A stretch of 64,000 nt of DNA, taken from positions 27,472,648-27,536,647 of the forward strand of contig NC_049982.1 in the NCBI RefSeq assembly GCF_000003815.2. The letters are read 5' to 3'. A program made the position numbers and the translations under genes. Origin of the DNA: Branchiostoma floridae (Eukaryota > Chordata > Leptocardii > Amphioxiformes > Branchiostomatidae). Below are positions 48,136 through 59,100 of the stretch, one piece after another. Within the stretch, counting starts at the first letter, position 1, and each line of letters begins with the position of its first letter. The notes under the pieces were generated by a model. The model was not told where the DNA came from and made no database searches. It saw nothing but the letters and a program-made list of their open reading frames with translations.

Positions 48136-48962
48136 TAGGATACGATGCAAGTACACTCCTCCCCTTTTTGTAAGGCAATAATCGGTAACGTTTGACTTAG
48201 CGGGGGCGACTGAAATCTTTATTCGCGGTTAACCTATATCAGTTGTATTTAAAAACAGGGATTTCCAGGGATGTTAAATCGACGAACGTCGGTTTTAAAG
48301 TTCAATATTTTCAAGACATTGTAGATCGAAACCATCATTGGTTGATTATCCATAATAACCTTCTTATTCAATACAATGGATAAAGCTTGTCCCAGTTTAA
48401 AAGTGCAAACAAAGGAAAAGAACGCCGCGGTCTAAAACACATCTCGGGCAGACTTCAATGTAAATGAATCAAATTCATTTTCATTTGAACATGTGCTTTG
48501 GCTATCGGGTCCCGTCTGAAAACATACAAATTTGCAAATACCGTAATAACTGTATTGATAAGAAAATGCTTCAAGATTTAAAAGGACAGACATTATAAGC
48601 TGTCAAAAGTATATGGTGATCATCAAACCGCAGAGAGCATAGACTTTATACAAACTATGATTCACTACTCACCGAATCACGTGTTCTAGACTGCATAACG
48701 TGATGCCAGAGAAGCAGTGGATAGACAAAGACTGGAGTTGTACAGTCAAACTTGGGTAAGCATTTTTGTGCTGCAAATCACGGACCACCTTTGCTACGGA
48801 AACCATAGCATAGTCATAGTCTTAGTTAAGTAAATAACTGTCTGACAAGTCATTTGCAAGTTTGTTGGAGTAACATTTGTATTGAGTACTCATTACCTAA
48901 AGTTCATTTGCATGAATCTTAGTGACAAACAACGAACGAACAGTGTGACGTTTTAGACCGTC
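48136..48962. other. Downstream flank of the Kv gene
   Basis: 48,190-48,280 resembles one end of the MITE at 54,907 (ggttaacctatatcagttgt). The rest has no recognised feature and probably includes the 3' UTR of the channel gene. Confidence 0.35.
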
Positions 48963-50378
48963 TTAACCACAATCAGTGGTGATGATCTCAGGAATCAACC
49001 TGTCCGATGATTTCATGGATTCCGGCATCCGCAACTCCTCTTCTTCCATCTCCTTCAACTCCTCCCCTGTGTCTTCTTCCTCTTCCTCTGGCGGATCCTC
49101 CTCGGTGTTGTAGATGGCATCAAACCTGGTCACGATGATGGGGACGGGGAGTGAGATGGTTAGGATCCCGGCCAGCGCTAAGAGAGAACCGATGAACTTA
49201 CCCAGCCCGGTGGTAGGGTACATATCGCCATATCCTAACGTGACCATCGTAACGAGAGCCCACCAGAATCCGTCCGGGATGCTAGTGTACGCGGTACCGG
49301 GTACGTTGACTTCTACAAAGTACATCCCCGCAGCGAACAAGACTATGAGGATTGCCATGAAGAATAACAGCATCGCTATGTCGCCGGAACTGTTGGCAAG
49401 GGCTTGGCCGATGATTCTCAGTCCTCGGGAATACCTGGACAGCTTGAAGACTCGGAGGGAGCGAATGACTCTCATGTACCGCAAGACTCTTGCGGCAGTA
49501 GCCACGTCTTGTACCTGCGACAGAACGACGGCGTTCACCACGACCGGTACTACGGAGAACAAGTCGAGGATCCCGAGTTTTGTTCGGACATAATGGAGTA
49601 CATCCGGACTACTGAAGAGTCGCAGAGAGACTTCTATCGCAAAGAAGGCTGCAGAGAGAGCCTCTATGACAAAGAAGGGGTTTTTGAACCGCGTCTGTTC
49701 CGCAGTAAGGACGTTAGATAAATACGGGTTCGTTTCTGCACACACGGCTCCTGTTGACAAAAGAGTGAAGAACATACAGAGGTACGAGAATACCTTAGCT
49801 TTGAAGAACTCTTCAGGGCTACCGTCCGTCATCTCCCAGACGCTTCTCTGTGTTTTATTCTGAGGAATCTTTCGTACTTTCCCCTTGACAAATCCCTCGT
49901 GGGCGCGGATTTCGGCGATGGATTCCGGGTCGATCTCGAAGAATTTCAGCTCGTCCGTGAACACGTCTAGCGGTACTTCAAACGGCCGCGTCAGCGTTCC
50001 GTGGGTCTGGTAGAATGAGAGGATGGCCTCCGCGCTGGGGCGATGGCGGTCGAAGAAATATTCTCTCTTTACCGGGTCGTAATACTTCCGTCTCTTCTCC
50101 TTGTTACCCAGAAGTGTGTTCGGGTAGCGGTTGAGCGTGTCTAGTTGTGTCTCGATACGCAAGCCGCTGACGTTAATGATGACCCTGTTCCTATGGGCTA
50201 AGAGCAGTCTTTGCGGTAACCTTCGTCTAACCGACGGGGACACGTCCCTCCAGCGGGGCGGCTGGCTGCGAAACCAGGCGGAATAGTTCCGCCGGAGCGT
50301 CGTTGGTGTTAGCGGTACGTCTCCGTATGTACCCGGTACCCCCAGACCACCTCCTGCACCTGACCATATGGCCTCCAT
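48963..50378 (-). CDS. Voltage-gated potassium channel, Kv1/Shaker type, intronless, 471 aa
   Basis: Forms a tetrameric plasma-membrane K+ channel opened by depolarisation. The T1 tetramerisation domain (residues about 65-165: NVSGLRIETQLDTLNRYP, YFFDRHRPS) is of Kv1 type. Six membrane segments follow: S1 195-213, S2 236-256 with both acidic residues, S3 266-287 with D272, S4 295-319 with regularly spaced arginines (RVLRYMRVIRSLRVFKLSR), S5 332-354 and S6 394-417 with the PVP gating hinge at 411-413. The selectivity filter is TLGYGD (380-385) where Kv1 proteins normally have TVGYGD. The tail is short and acidic (EEEEEDTGEELKEMEEEE) and ends TTDCG, not the usual Kv1 PDZ ligand. The single-exon structure fits KCNA genes. 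Confidence 0.93.
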   Translation of the reverse strand: MEAIWSGAGGGLGVPGTYGDVPLTPTTLRRNYSAWFRSQPPRWRDVSPSVRRRLPQRLLLAHRNRVIINVSGLRIETQLDTLNRYPNTLLGNKEKRRKYYDPVKREYFFDRHRPSAEAILSFYQTHGTLTRPFEVPLDVFTDELKFFEIDPESIAEIRAHEGFVKGKVRKIPQNKTQRSVWEMTDGSPEEFFKAKVFSYLCMFFTLLSTGAVCAETNPYLSNVLTAEQTRFKNPFFVIEALSAAFFAIEVSLRLFSSPDVLHYVRTKLGILDLFSVVPVVVNAVVLSQVQDVATAARVLRYMRVIRSLRVFKLSRYSRGLRIIGQALANSSGDIAMLLFFMAILIVLFAAGMYFVEVNVPGTAYTSIPDGFWWALVTMVTLGYGDMYPTTGLGKFIGSLLALAGILTISLPVPIIVTRFDAIYNTEEDPPEEEEEDTGEELKEMEEEELRMPESMKSSDRLIPEIITTDCG

Positions 50379-51494
50379 CTTGCCTGCGCTGTTCTCTCTA
50401 CACAGTGACTATAGAGGAGCTAATTCGAGAGCAGGATGCGTTAACGGTAATAAATATAACCGTAGCTATTTGACCGGGAGTTCGGCAAGGGTTAGGCTTT
50501 ATTATCATTGCTATGCCGTCTTGTGTCCCAAAAGGACAACGGTTCACTGCCGCAGGGTAACATGATATTCACGCCACGTTGAACAATGTGCGAGAACAGC
50601 AATAGATATACTGGGTGTTGGGTGTCGCAGTGCTCTATTCAATAAAAACATGGCGAGGCTCTCGATGAACGACCGTGCAACGACCAAAATTGTATTTGTG
50701 TGCCCCTTAATATGTTTTATGATTGGTATATAATGTTAGGTGTGTGATTCAAAAGAAAACAAAATTTTGTCTTTTATTCTATAAAATTGTGCATTGTTTT
50801 GTGCATGTTGTTGTCTTCTTAGTCATACTTTTACGTATTACACTATCTGAATTATAAAAAAAAATGGGCGAAAATAACAAAATATTGCCGCAGTGATGAA
50901 CGAACCCCACAGTACCACATCGGTGCCCCAAATGCAGTGAGATACTACCTTTAGGTCCCAAATACACCGGCGCCCGTCAAGGATGTAGGCTCATATAGCC
51001 CCGGTCGGGCTCCGAAGCCGCAGATTTGTCCCGGTGGACTGCCGGATACCGGAGGGTACCCTCTTTGTTTCCGACGAGTAGGTCACACAATCTATTTGTT
51101 ACCGGGTCCCGAGTTCAGTTCAGCCAAACTTAAATCCAACCCGGTACCCTGTCGGGCCTAGAAATCTGCCGGGAGCCGCTAGGTGTCCCACAGGGCCACG
51201 TAGGGAGCAAGCCGAAAGTGCCAGAAACAGCCCGTGCAGTTTTCCAGTTGGGACCTAGGCCTTAGGCTTAGATCATATTTCCAAACCGGGCCCGGACAGG
51301 CAGCTTTAGGGAGCGAAAAGAATGATATAAAAGACAAACACAAAATGTCAAAATAAGATCCATGGGCATGATATGTTTGTATTTCTAGTTATACATTCTG
51401 ATTTTTCGTTTCTTAGAACATCCTGGCTGAACCCCTGCTTGGAACTAAGCCTCAGTGGCTGCAGCTTCTGATAGAAAGGGGGTGAAAAAATGCA
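50379..51494. other. Upstream region of the Kv gene and GC-rich repeat
   Basis: 50,890-50,965 carries gaaccccacagtaccacat and gcagtgagatactacc, matching one arm of the inverted repeat at 61,795-62,035. 50,970-51,300 is GC-rich, with repeated ccggg/cccgg words and no long frame. The channel promoter is presumably in 50,379-50,700 but no clear element is seen. Confidence 0.35.
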
Positions 51495-51800
51495 ACAAGA
51501 CTAGAAAGGCCGACATTTGCTTAGGAGCAAATACAGCATATTTCAGCCATACCTTTTCCCATACAACATTTAACTGTCTCAAATAACCCCTGCTCGAAAA
51601 TGGAACATTTAGGGGCACACTCCACTTTCTCGCCCCCTATGAAACGTATAGTTAAGAGACTATTTTCAACGACGCCGTATTTGCAAACAAAATTTTCCCC
51701 GGGAACTACATCTATACAGTATACAGGAAGTAAAAATGTACCATCTGGTCTAACATATCTGATTTGCATATCTGATTTGCAAGAAAATTGTAGGACCTAA
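51495..51800 (-). repeat. Dispersed repeat shared with intron 1 of gene B
   Basis: 51,500-51,560 read on the minus strand gives ggctgaaatatgctgtatttg...aatgtcggcctttctag, the end of the tandem array at 15,480-15,535. The adjoining sequence has no recognised coding potential. Confidence 0.5.
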
Positions 51801-52019
51801 AATCTTACAATATCCTAATGAATTTCGAAAGCCTGTAGCGATGACATTATCGGTCAAGTTGCCCTGGGCGCTTCACTGTTTGCGTCCTCGGAGCGATACC
51901 CGGAAGCCAAGATGTGTCGACAAAAACTTACCAAAAACAACATATAGGGGTCGAAGTTCATACTAGCAGCGGATCCGCTACGCTAATTTTACTCTGAGTA
52001 ACTGGGCACTAAGGGACTG

Positions 52020-52260
52020 GTCAATATTTAACGGGGGGGGGGGGGTCGTCGGGGCCCGGGGGGGGGGGTATGGGCCTAGGAAAAAAATGTGAGCCAGGGG
52101 CAGGGCCTAGGAAAAAAATTTTGAGCGGGGGGGAGGGCCTAGGAAATTTTTTTTGCTCGGACTATATATAAATGAAATTTGTTCAGAGGATCAAGATTTC
52201 AAAATTTCCCCGGGCCTCAACAAGCTTGAGACGCCTCGCGCCCGAGTTCGGCGCCCGGCA
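52020..52260 (+). repeat. G-run and gggcctaggaaaaaaa repeats
   Basis: Long G homopolymers near 52,030-52,070 are followed by three copies of gggcctaggaaaa-type units about 45 bp apart. Low complexity, with possible local assembly error. Confidence 0.5.
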
Positions 52261-54180
52261 AGGCAAAAAAAAGGTGGTGGCTTCGGCGCTCCATATGCTG
52301 AAATTCGCTCAGTATTCACTCAGTAATATTTTCCTGTCGCGCCTTTGACTCTATCTCTGTTAAACACCGCTACAACGTTGTAAAACTGTTGATGTTACAA
52401 TAGTATTTACCGTTTTAACGCTGGTATAAAGGTGGGCGGAGAAAATATCGGTCAAATTTGTTAACCTTTCTTTTGAAGCTGGCGCGGCAAAGACATGAAG
52501 CCGAAGTTCTACTGTATGGTATAATAAGTTCTCGATAAAGTTACCAAAATGCGACGTAAAAACTGTACTTCCGGTTTGCAATGCCACCTTTCAGTCACGG
52601 TGACAAAATTCAGCGCCTTAGAAAAACTTGCATATCTTGCCAACATCTGTGCACCAACACATGTCGGTATTTTCCTAAGATTTTACCGAAAAAATGATAG
52701 GAAATAGCCTCTTTAATTTCATAATTTTGAACGCTCTGCAAGACGGCTGGTGACAAAGTAAGTGCACGTGCTGTCTGTGAAACCGACGGTGAGACTTGTA
52801 AATTCAGCGACTTGAGCTCAAATCAAACGCACGCAGTACAAGATGTGCCCAACCCGATTCGCATGTGGGAAATGTTGTTATACGTGTCGTTACCATAACA
52901 ACAGCCTTGGCTGCAGTCTTTAGATATACCGATTAAACAGGGCGTGCCACTTTATGCGAAAAATCGAATTAACTTGCGACCAATCACAGCCAGCAGCGGC
53001 TCCAACAAAGGCGGTAACATAACGTCAATCAAGAAGAGGCACGAAACTTTGCGAAAATAAACCGAGAATCTGCGATGTTTGGGACTGGATAACATACACA
53101 AGTATCTCGCTAAGGCGTCGACCTGTGAGGAAGTGGACGACGCGGAAACTATTGCTTCTACTACAACTGTTGAGCGACAAGGACAAGGGGCAGCGGTGCA
53201 GTCAGGGCTGACACCGATCGCGAGGAAACGACGCCAGGGCCGCGGTGGACGGCTCGACTGTCGAGCCCGTCTCAAATCCAAGAAAAATGGCGCAAGAGTC
53301 GGCAGTGGCTTCGTCACATCGGAGACGAGTGGTGTGTGACGTGTGTTTACAGTTTGCACCAGGAGAAAAACATCCTTTAACGATTCCTTTGTCGGTTGTT
53401 TTTAAAGTATGAAAATAGGAAGCGTGAGTGACCGTCACTACTGAGAAAAGTATCTGAACTAACCAAGGATTTTATCTGATAAAAGCTCCTTGAACTAACG
53501 TGTCGGATTCGTCATAAATTCCAATTTCCCGTTAAATGCATTTTAAATCGTACAAGGTCCGGGTGATTCAGATCGGAGTTTGCAGGCATTGCAAATTAGA
53601 ATCGTGAATAAAAGTGAATGTTACGGATTAAATAGTATCATAGTATTTCTTTTGTCATGCTTGTTCATTTGCTTACGCGCCTTCAACAATAAAAGTGGCA
53701 TGATACAGACACAAAGTTAACATGTTGCTGCAACATCGTGCTGGCAAAATGTATGTTTATTCATATAAACATTGCACAGGTAACACAATTGTTTAGATTT
53801 ACAGTTCAAAACATTCTAACGATAAATATTGATGAGGAAATAATCATTCTCGCCATTGTTAAACTTACTTATCAAAACTAAACTGGCCAATTTTCCCACG
53901 ATTTCCGCCAAGTAAAATTCTGACGGGAACACTGCAGTATACACGGAATCGTGAGGCCCCGCTTATGAATATTAATTAGCCTTCGCCCTCTTCGCGCACA
54001 GGTGTGGGCACAGGTCTCTGTGCGGGGTCACGGAGGCTGCGCAGGTGTGTGGGGTCACTGGAGTTCACGGCAGGAGGCCGAAAGAAAACCAATTTCCCCT
54101 CAGAAAAGTGCTGAAATTAAGCATTTTAAAGTAGTTTATGGCAAAAATTTTACTTGGATCATTTTACCAACTATCTAATG
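52261..54180. other. Repeat-poor spacer, one doubtful open frame
   Basis: 53,079-53,339 (+) is open for 86 codons with a rather protein-like composition (KYLAKASTCEEVDDAETIAS). It has no recognised domain, good start context or neighbouring exons, so it is not called as a gene. The remainder shows nothing I can name. Confidence 0.3.
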
Positions 54181-54470
54181 CCTATCTACACTAAATTTCA
54201 GGCCATTCCATTGTAAGACCAGGGTACAGGGGGCCAAAATATACCGTTTGCGTCAAAACATGACTTTTAAACCTCAATAAAATCATTTTAGAGGCAAATA
54301 TGAAAAAAAGTGAGCTACTACTGTGCCGAATTTCAGATCATTCGGTCCCGGAACGGCGGAGATGAATCACTTTGAATATTTGACAGGAGAAAGAAAGAAA
54401 GAAAGAAAGAAGAAACATTACGAATACAATATATTTCACCATACTATGTATGGCTGAAATATAAATATTT
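54181..54470 (+). repeat. Dispersed repeat with (gaaa)n tail
   Basis: Ends in gaaagaaagaaagaaagaag at about 54,395-54,415, preceded by a stretch reading as a typical retroelement-like 3' end. No coding region is visible. Confidence 0.35.
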
Positions 54471-54906
54471 GTCTATATAGTCACTATCGGAAGACAATTC
54501 CATACGCAAAATCAATTCAAAAAGTACAAACAAATATTGCATCAGCTTTCAAGATTATATTTCAACAGGCTTACATAGTATTACGTACATAGAGCCTGTG
54601 GACCTCTACTTTTATGCGATGCTGCATGTAATGTTGCTTCCATAAGGGATTTATGCTCTAGGTTCTGTTGATTTATTTGTTTGTTTGTGTTTCTTATTGG
54701 AGGTTTGTACTCCATGTGTTATCAGGCATGTACAGGAGCTGTTATCTTATAGTTACGATAAAATTTATTAAGCGTTCTGATGGATGCTTTTTTATCAACA
54801 TTGTGTTATAATTCTGATATAAATTTACAACATTTTGCAAATGTATTCGGAATATCATATAAAGTAGTGCTAGTCCCGTTTCAGTTCGCTGATGTGCATG
54901 CATGTG

Positions 54907-55082
54907 TAACGCTTACTCCACCTTTATCAGTTGGGTAACCTATATCCGTTGTTTGAAAAAAAAAGGGTATTATAGGGATATCTGACAATGGTCTCAGATT
55001 ACAATTGTATATATATATAAAGAGAGAGGTAAGATAACAACGGATATAGGTTACCCCACGGATAAAGGTGAACAAGCGTTAT
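54907..55082. mobile_element. Short MITE with about 45-bp inverted ends
   Basis: The left arm (taacgcttactccacctt...ggtaacctatatccgttgtt) and right arm (aacaacggatataggttacc...ggtgaacaagcgtta) are inverted copies with about 85 bp between them. It is non-coding. One arm resembles 48,200-48,260. Confidence 0.65.
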
Positions 55083-55539
55083 GTATATGTGTTTTAGTGT
55101 TGTGTCCATGGAAGATACGTCAAGCTCAGGAACATATGTCCGGACAATCCAGAAATCGTCACCTGTCAAGACATGTTAGAAAATGTCAAGAACGTATAAC
55201 GTTTTATAACTTATTGAACAATAATCATTATGATATTTTGGTATGTTGCTGAATTTATGTTTTGCTGTTGTTTTATGTGTTCATGTTGGTGAGTGGATAA
55301 CGTTTTTATTAAAAGCTTTTACTTCTAATCTATGTTTGCGCCCTTCTCTTCTACCCGCTAGGACCAAGCAGGTAAAGCGCAGAGAGAATGTGTCATCTTA
55401 CCGGCCTCACTGTTCAGTCTGGCCGGCAGTGTCGCTAGGTGCACGTGTACCTTCAACAAGGAAATAATGAACAAGTCAAGTTGTCTATAGATAACATGAA
55501 ATATTTATTGCATCCGTGAATACAATCATCGGGTTGTTA

Positions 55540-55860
55540 TAGCCATCATGGCTGGCTATCTGGGGCCTTTTTTCGGCTCATAATACACTTTGCTGGCCAT
55601 TTCTTTTCGATTGCCGGCCGTCGCTAATTGATTGGCCCCTCCGAGTATTATTAGCCAAAACAAGGCCTCCAGAGAGCCTGCTACGGAGGCTAGGGTTGTT
55701 ACGACTAAGGAGGTTATATTTAGTAATAGTATATAACCTTCTTGGTACGCCAATGAATAAAGTGGCTCTTTTTTTGCACAACCAATGCTTTATTTCCATC
55801 GACGTTTAGGTGACCGTCTGTCACCTTCTTCAGGGCAATTCTGGCTGGTTCACATTGTTC
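55540..55860 (-). repeat. Unclassified retroelement-like 3' segment
   Basis: Read on the minus strand it contains ccctgaagaaggtgacagac, then ggaaataaagcattggttgtgc. The arrangement resembles retroelement 3' ends, possibly Penelope-like. The two overlapping open frames have no recognised domain. The assignment is weak. Confidence 0.25.
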
Positions 55861-56101
55861 TGCAGCACTAGGTGTCGCTGCTTACAAATGCAGCCACAAC
55901 GCAAAGTATTTACATACATACACAGTGATTGTTGAGAGTGATGATGTTGCATGTGGCTGACGGTCACCGAAAAGTCGGTCTAAATAAAGTAGTGGTTGTG
56001 TAAATATAGTCTCGTTATTCAATATCTGTTACATTACACCTTAATGAATTTACAATCGGATCATTCGCAAACAAACGAACAAATATAAATAGATAAACAA
56101 T

Positions 56102-59100
56102 CTATGCTATATTTGAGGTTAGCAAGTGCTCTGTTTCAAAATAATCATTATCATCTCTGTCGTCGCTCCAAATCTCGTCATCGTCTTTTTTAATGAGTAT
56201 ACTTTGTTTTTCTTCGTCTTCTGCCACGTGGCCAGACCTCTCGCTGTTTTCCTCTGACCGTGTCTGGACGCCGTTTTCGGTTAAAGACCGGGGCACGTTG
56301 CTTGAAGCCGGTAGTCTGGTGCAGAGAAACACCATAAGGAGACAGAACACAAGCAAGATGTAGAAAGACAAGTGGTGGTCTAGTGGCCAGGGCAACCCTG
56401 CAAGACAAAAAAACAAGATGGCGCTTAGGTGACGTCAAATCCAACATGGCGGCGCCCGAGGACGCCAACGAAAATAAATCAGGTTTTGCTATCGTAAATC
56501 TGTAGATATTGAAATATCACTGAAAATAAGTATTTGCTAGCGAATATGAACAGGTGAACGTTTGTAGTGTAATTCAGGGTGAGGTACCAATATATGTTGT
56601 TACTAAATACGATTCATGATTTTTATGTTTTTAGATTTCTCCAAGTCTGAGCTGGTAAAACTTCGACTGTCCATGTCGGAAGTTAAAAGGGTTCTATGAT
56701 AATGTCTATGAATGTCTGAATGCTTGTCCTATCATTACTGTGTCTTGAAAGAATGAACAATGGTAAATAGACATGGAAACTCATCTGTGTTGGTAGTGAT
56801 CAAAGTCAATGCTAAACTTTCTTCCAGCACGAAATTAATGTATACAAGGATCAAACTTGCAACGACCACCGTTGCCTTCTTCAGGACCAATACTTACAAC
56901 GGTGGCCGTTGAAAATTCGATACAAAGGAATACTTTCAGTGGTAGATAGAGTCCTACCGTTATCGGTGGTCCATGCGAACATGTTAGCGCTCACAGCCGG
57001 CCCGATGAGCCTGGACAGGGCCGCCAGGGTCTGGGCGATGCCGTTGACTGTTCCACGGGACGATAGCTGTTCATGTGCACACGTAACATAACTGTCATTA
57101 CAAATGTATCCGTATGTATTTATGGCTTTAAACGTTGCAACTGGTATCTACAAATCTACCATAGAAAGTTGTTTGAATCTAACAACAAAGATTATCTTTA
57201 TTCAAATATTTTTTTGAAGAATTGGGTTGAAACGAAATCTTCTGGTTCATGGTTCAAAACATGTTCTGGTTCAAAACATGTGTACGGAGCCTACGTTTTC
57301 GTTGTGTATTCGGCTTGTTTGTGTCGCTGTGTGTCTGCGAGTGACAACTAGTGAGTGAGAAGATGACCACACAGGTCAGACTTGCTGAGTGGCAGGAAGT
57401 ACAGGTCAGAGGTGGGTCCCGGTTTGAAAATGTGACGTTAGCATTTAAGTTAGTTAAATGACTCTGACAGTAGTGTTTGCATCTCAAGACATATTCATGT
57501 TAATATATATATATGTATATATCTTGACTTGTTGTGACCTGTACTTAGCTCGGTTGGGCAAAACTGTACAATAAAGGTCTTCATTCATTCGTTAATGTCA
57601 AAACTACGTTTATCTCCTAGTTAGATAAATGTTATTTTAAGGATGTTACTCACAAAAGCTGCGTTTCCAACCATCACAATGGCGGCCATGTACGCTTGAC
57701 AGCTGAAGGACAGAAGGAAGACAATAATCAACAGTATGTAAATCATCGAGAAATCATTCAAACCGAATAAATGAAAGTTGAGAAACTAATGTTTCCCTTT
57801 GATATCTCTTTATAACTTAATTGTATTGCCCACAGCGTAACTATTACCATCGGTGGTGGTGTTGATAGGAGTTCGTATACCTTACAACTACGCTTTTGCA
57901 ACTCTTTTTTCTTTTTCATTGATTATGCAAATATGGCTGTAATTGGCACAAACTGTTGTAATTGATTACTCATTTTTTACCTAAATTACGTATAATATGT
58001 TTGGAAAAATTTCATCATTTATTACGCAAATGTAGGAAAGGCAAGTGAATTATCCTGATGGCCCGTAGAAGATGAATACATATATCAAATGCACTACTCT
58101 ACAATAAGACTAGCAACCAGTCTTACCCTGCCTGTTCCATCAGCATGGCAAGGAGCAGCAGCGGGGCCCAAACTCTGGCGGGAATTTCTGAGGCCGGCAG
58201 TTGGGCGGTCTCCCTCCGGTCCCCGGCTAGCCGACACTGCCCGGTAAGCACGGCTGTCCCGTTCATATCCGTTATGGAAGGTAACGTGGTATGTGGATAA
58301 CTGTTAGTTATCGGCACCGACGTGAAGTTCAGGAGTAAATCGCTAGAGGTCGCTGCTGTTTGGTTTAATACCGTGGAGAGGTGTGGACCTTTAACTGGCC
58401 CTGTGATGTTGACCAGGGAAGGGAGCAAGCCGACCCCAACTGCCCACATGACCACTCCGGACAGGTACATGGTCTTGTAACTGATTTTGGACGCCATCAA
58501 AGGAAGGAGTGTCGCCTTGTGGAGAAATTATTAAACAAGGAAAACAATTAAACACTTCATATTGACTGTATTTCGACGTGTCATGCCTGAACAACAAGAC
58601 TGACTTCGCAAACGGTATTTTTAGAAATTTGTAGATTTGTAAAGTAGAATTTCATATCATAAAATAAGCATGGTGCTATTCAAATCTGTATAGAAAAAGA
58701 GAGAAAGAAATACCTGCGTAACAACACTGTAAATAGCAGTGATCGTCATAACCAGGGAAATCTCTGAGGCGTCGAAGTTGTAGCCGCCATGTTGGGAGTT
58801 GGACACCAGGAGAAGAGGTAACAGCTATAGAGGATAGAGAGACGACCAAATGGGTTGTGAAGAGAGTTGGTTCCGGTGCAAAAACTTTAAGTGCAGGTAC
58901 GGTTCGGGTCCGGAGGATCAGGTCCAGGTCCAGGTCCAGACTTGAACCTGAACCTGAACCTTGTTGTTTGTGAGAACTTGTAAATGGGCGACACTCAAAA
59001 TAATTTGCTAAAAAAGGAATCTATTTGGCGAAGTATCCTACCTCCATGGCCGCTTTAAAACCCTATCTTTATGTAAACTCTATACGTTTGACCGTAGAAA

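Noticed and set aside
55556..55799. Small membrane protein on the minus strand
   Set aside because: Two overlapping frames in retroelement-like sequence, with no recognised domain or exon context.
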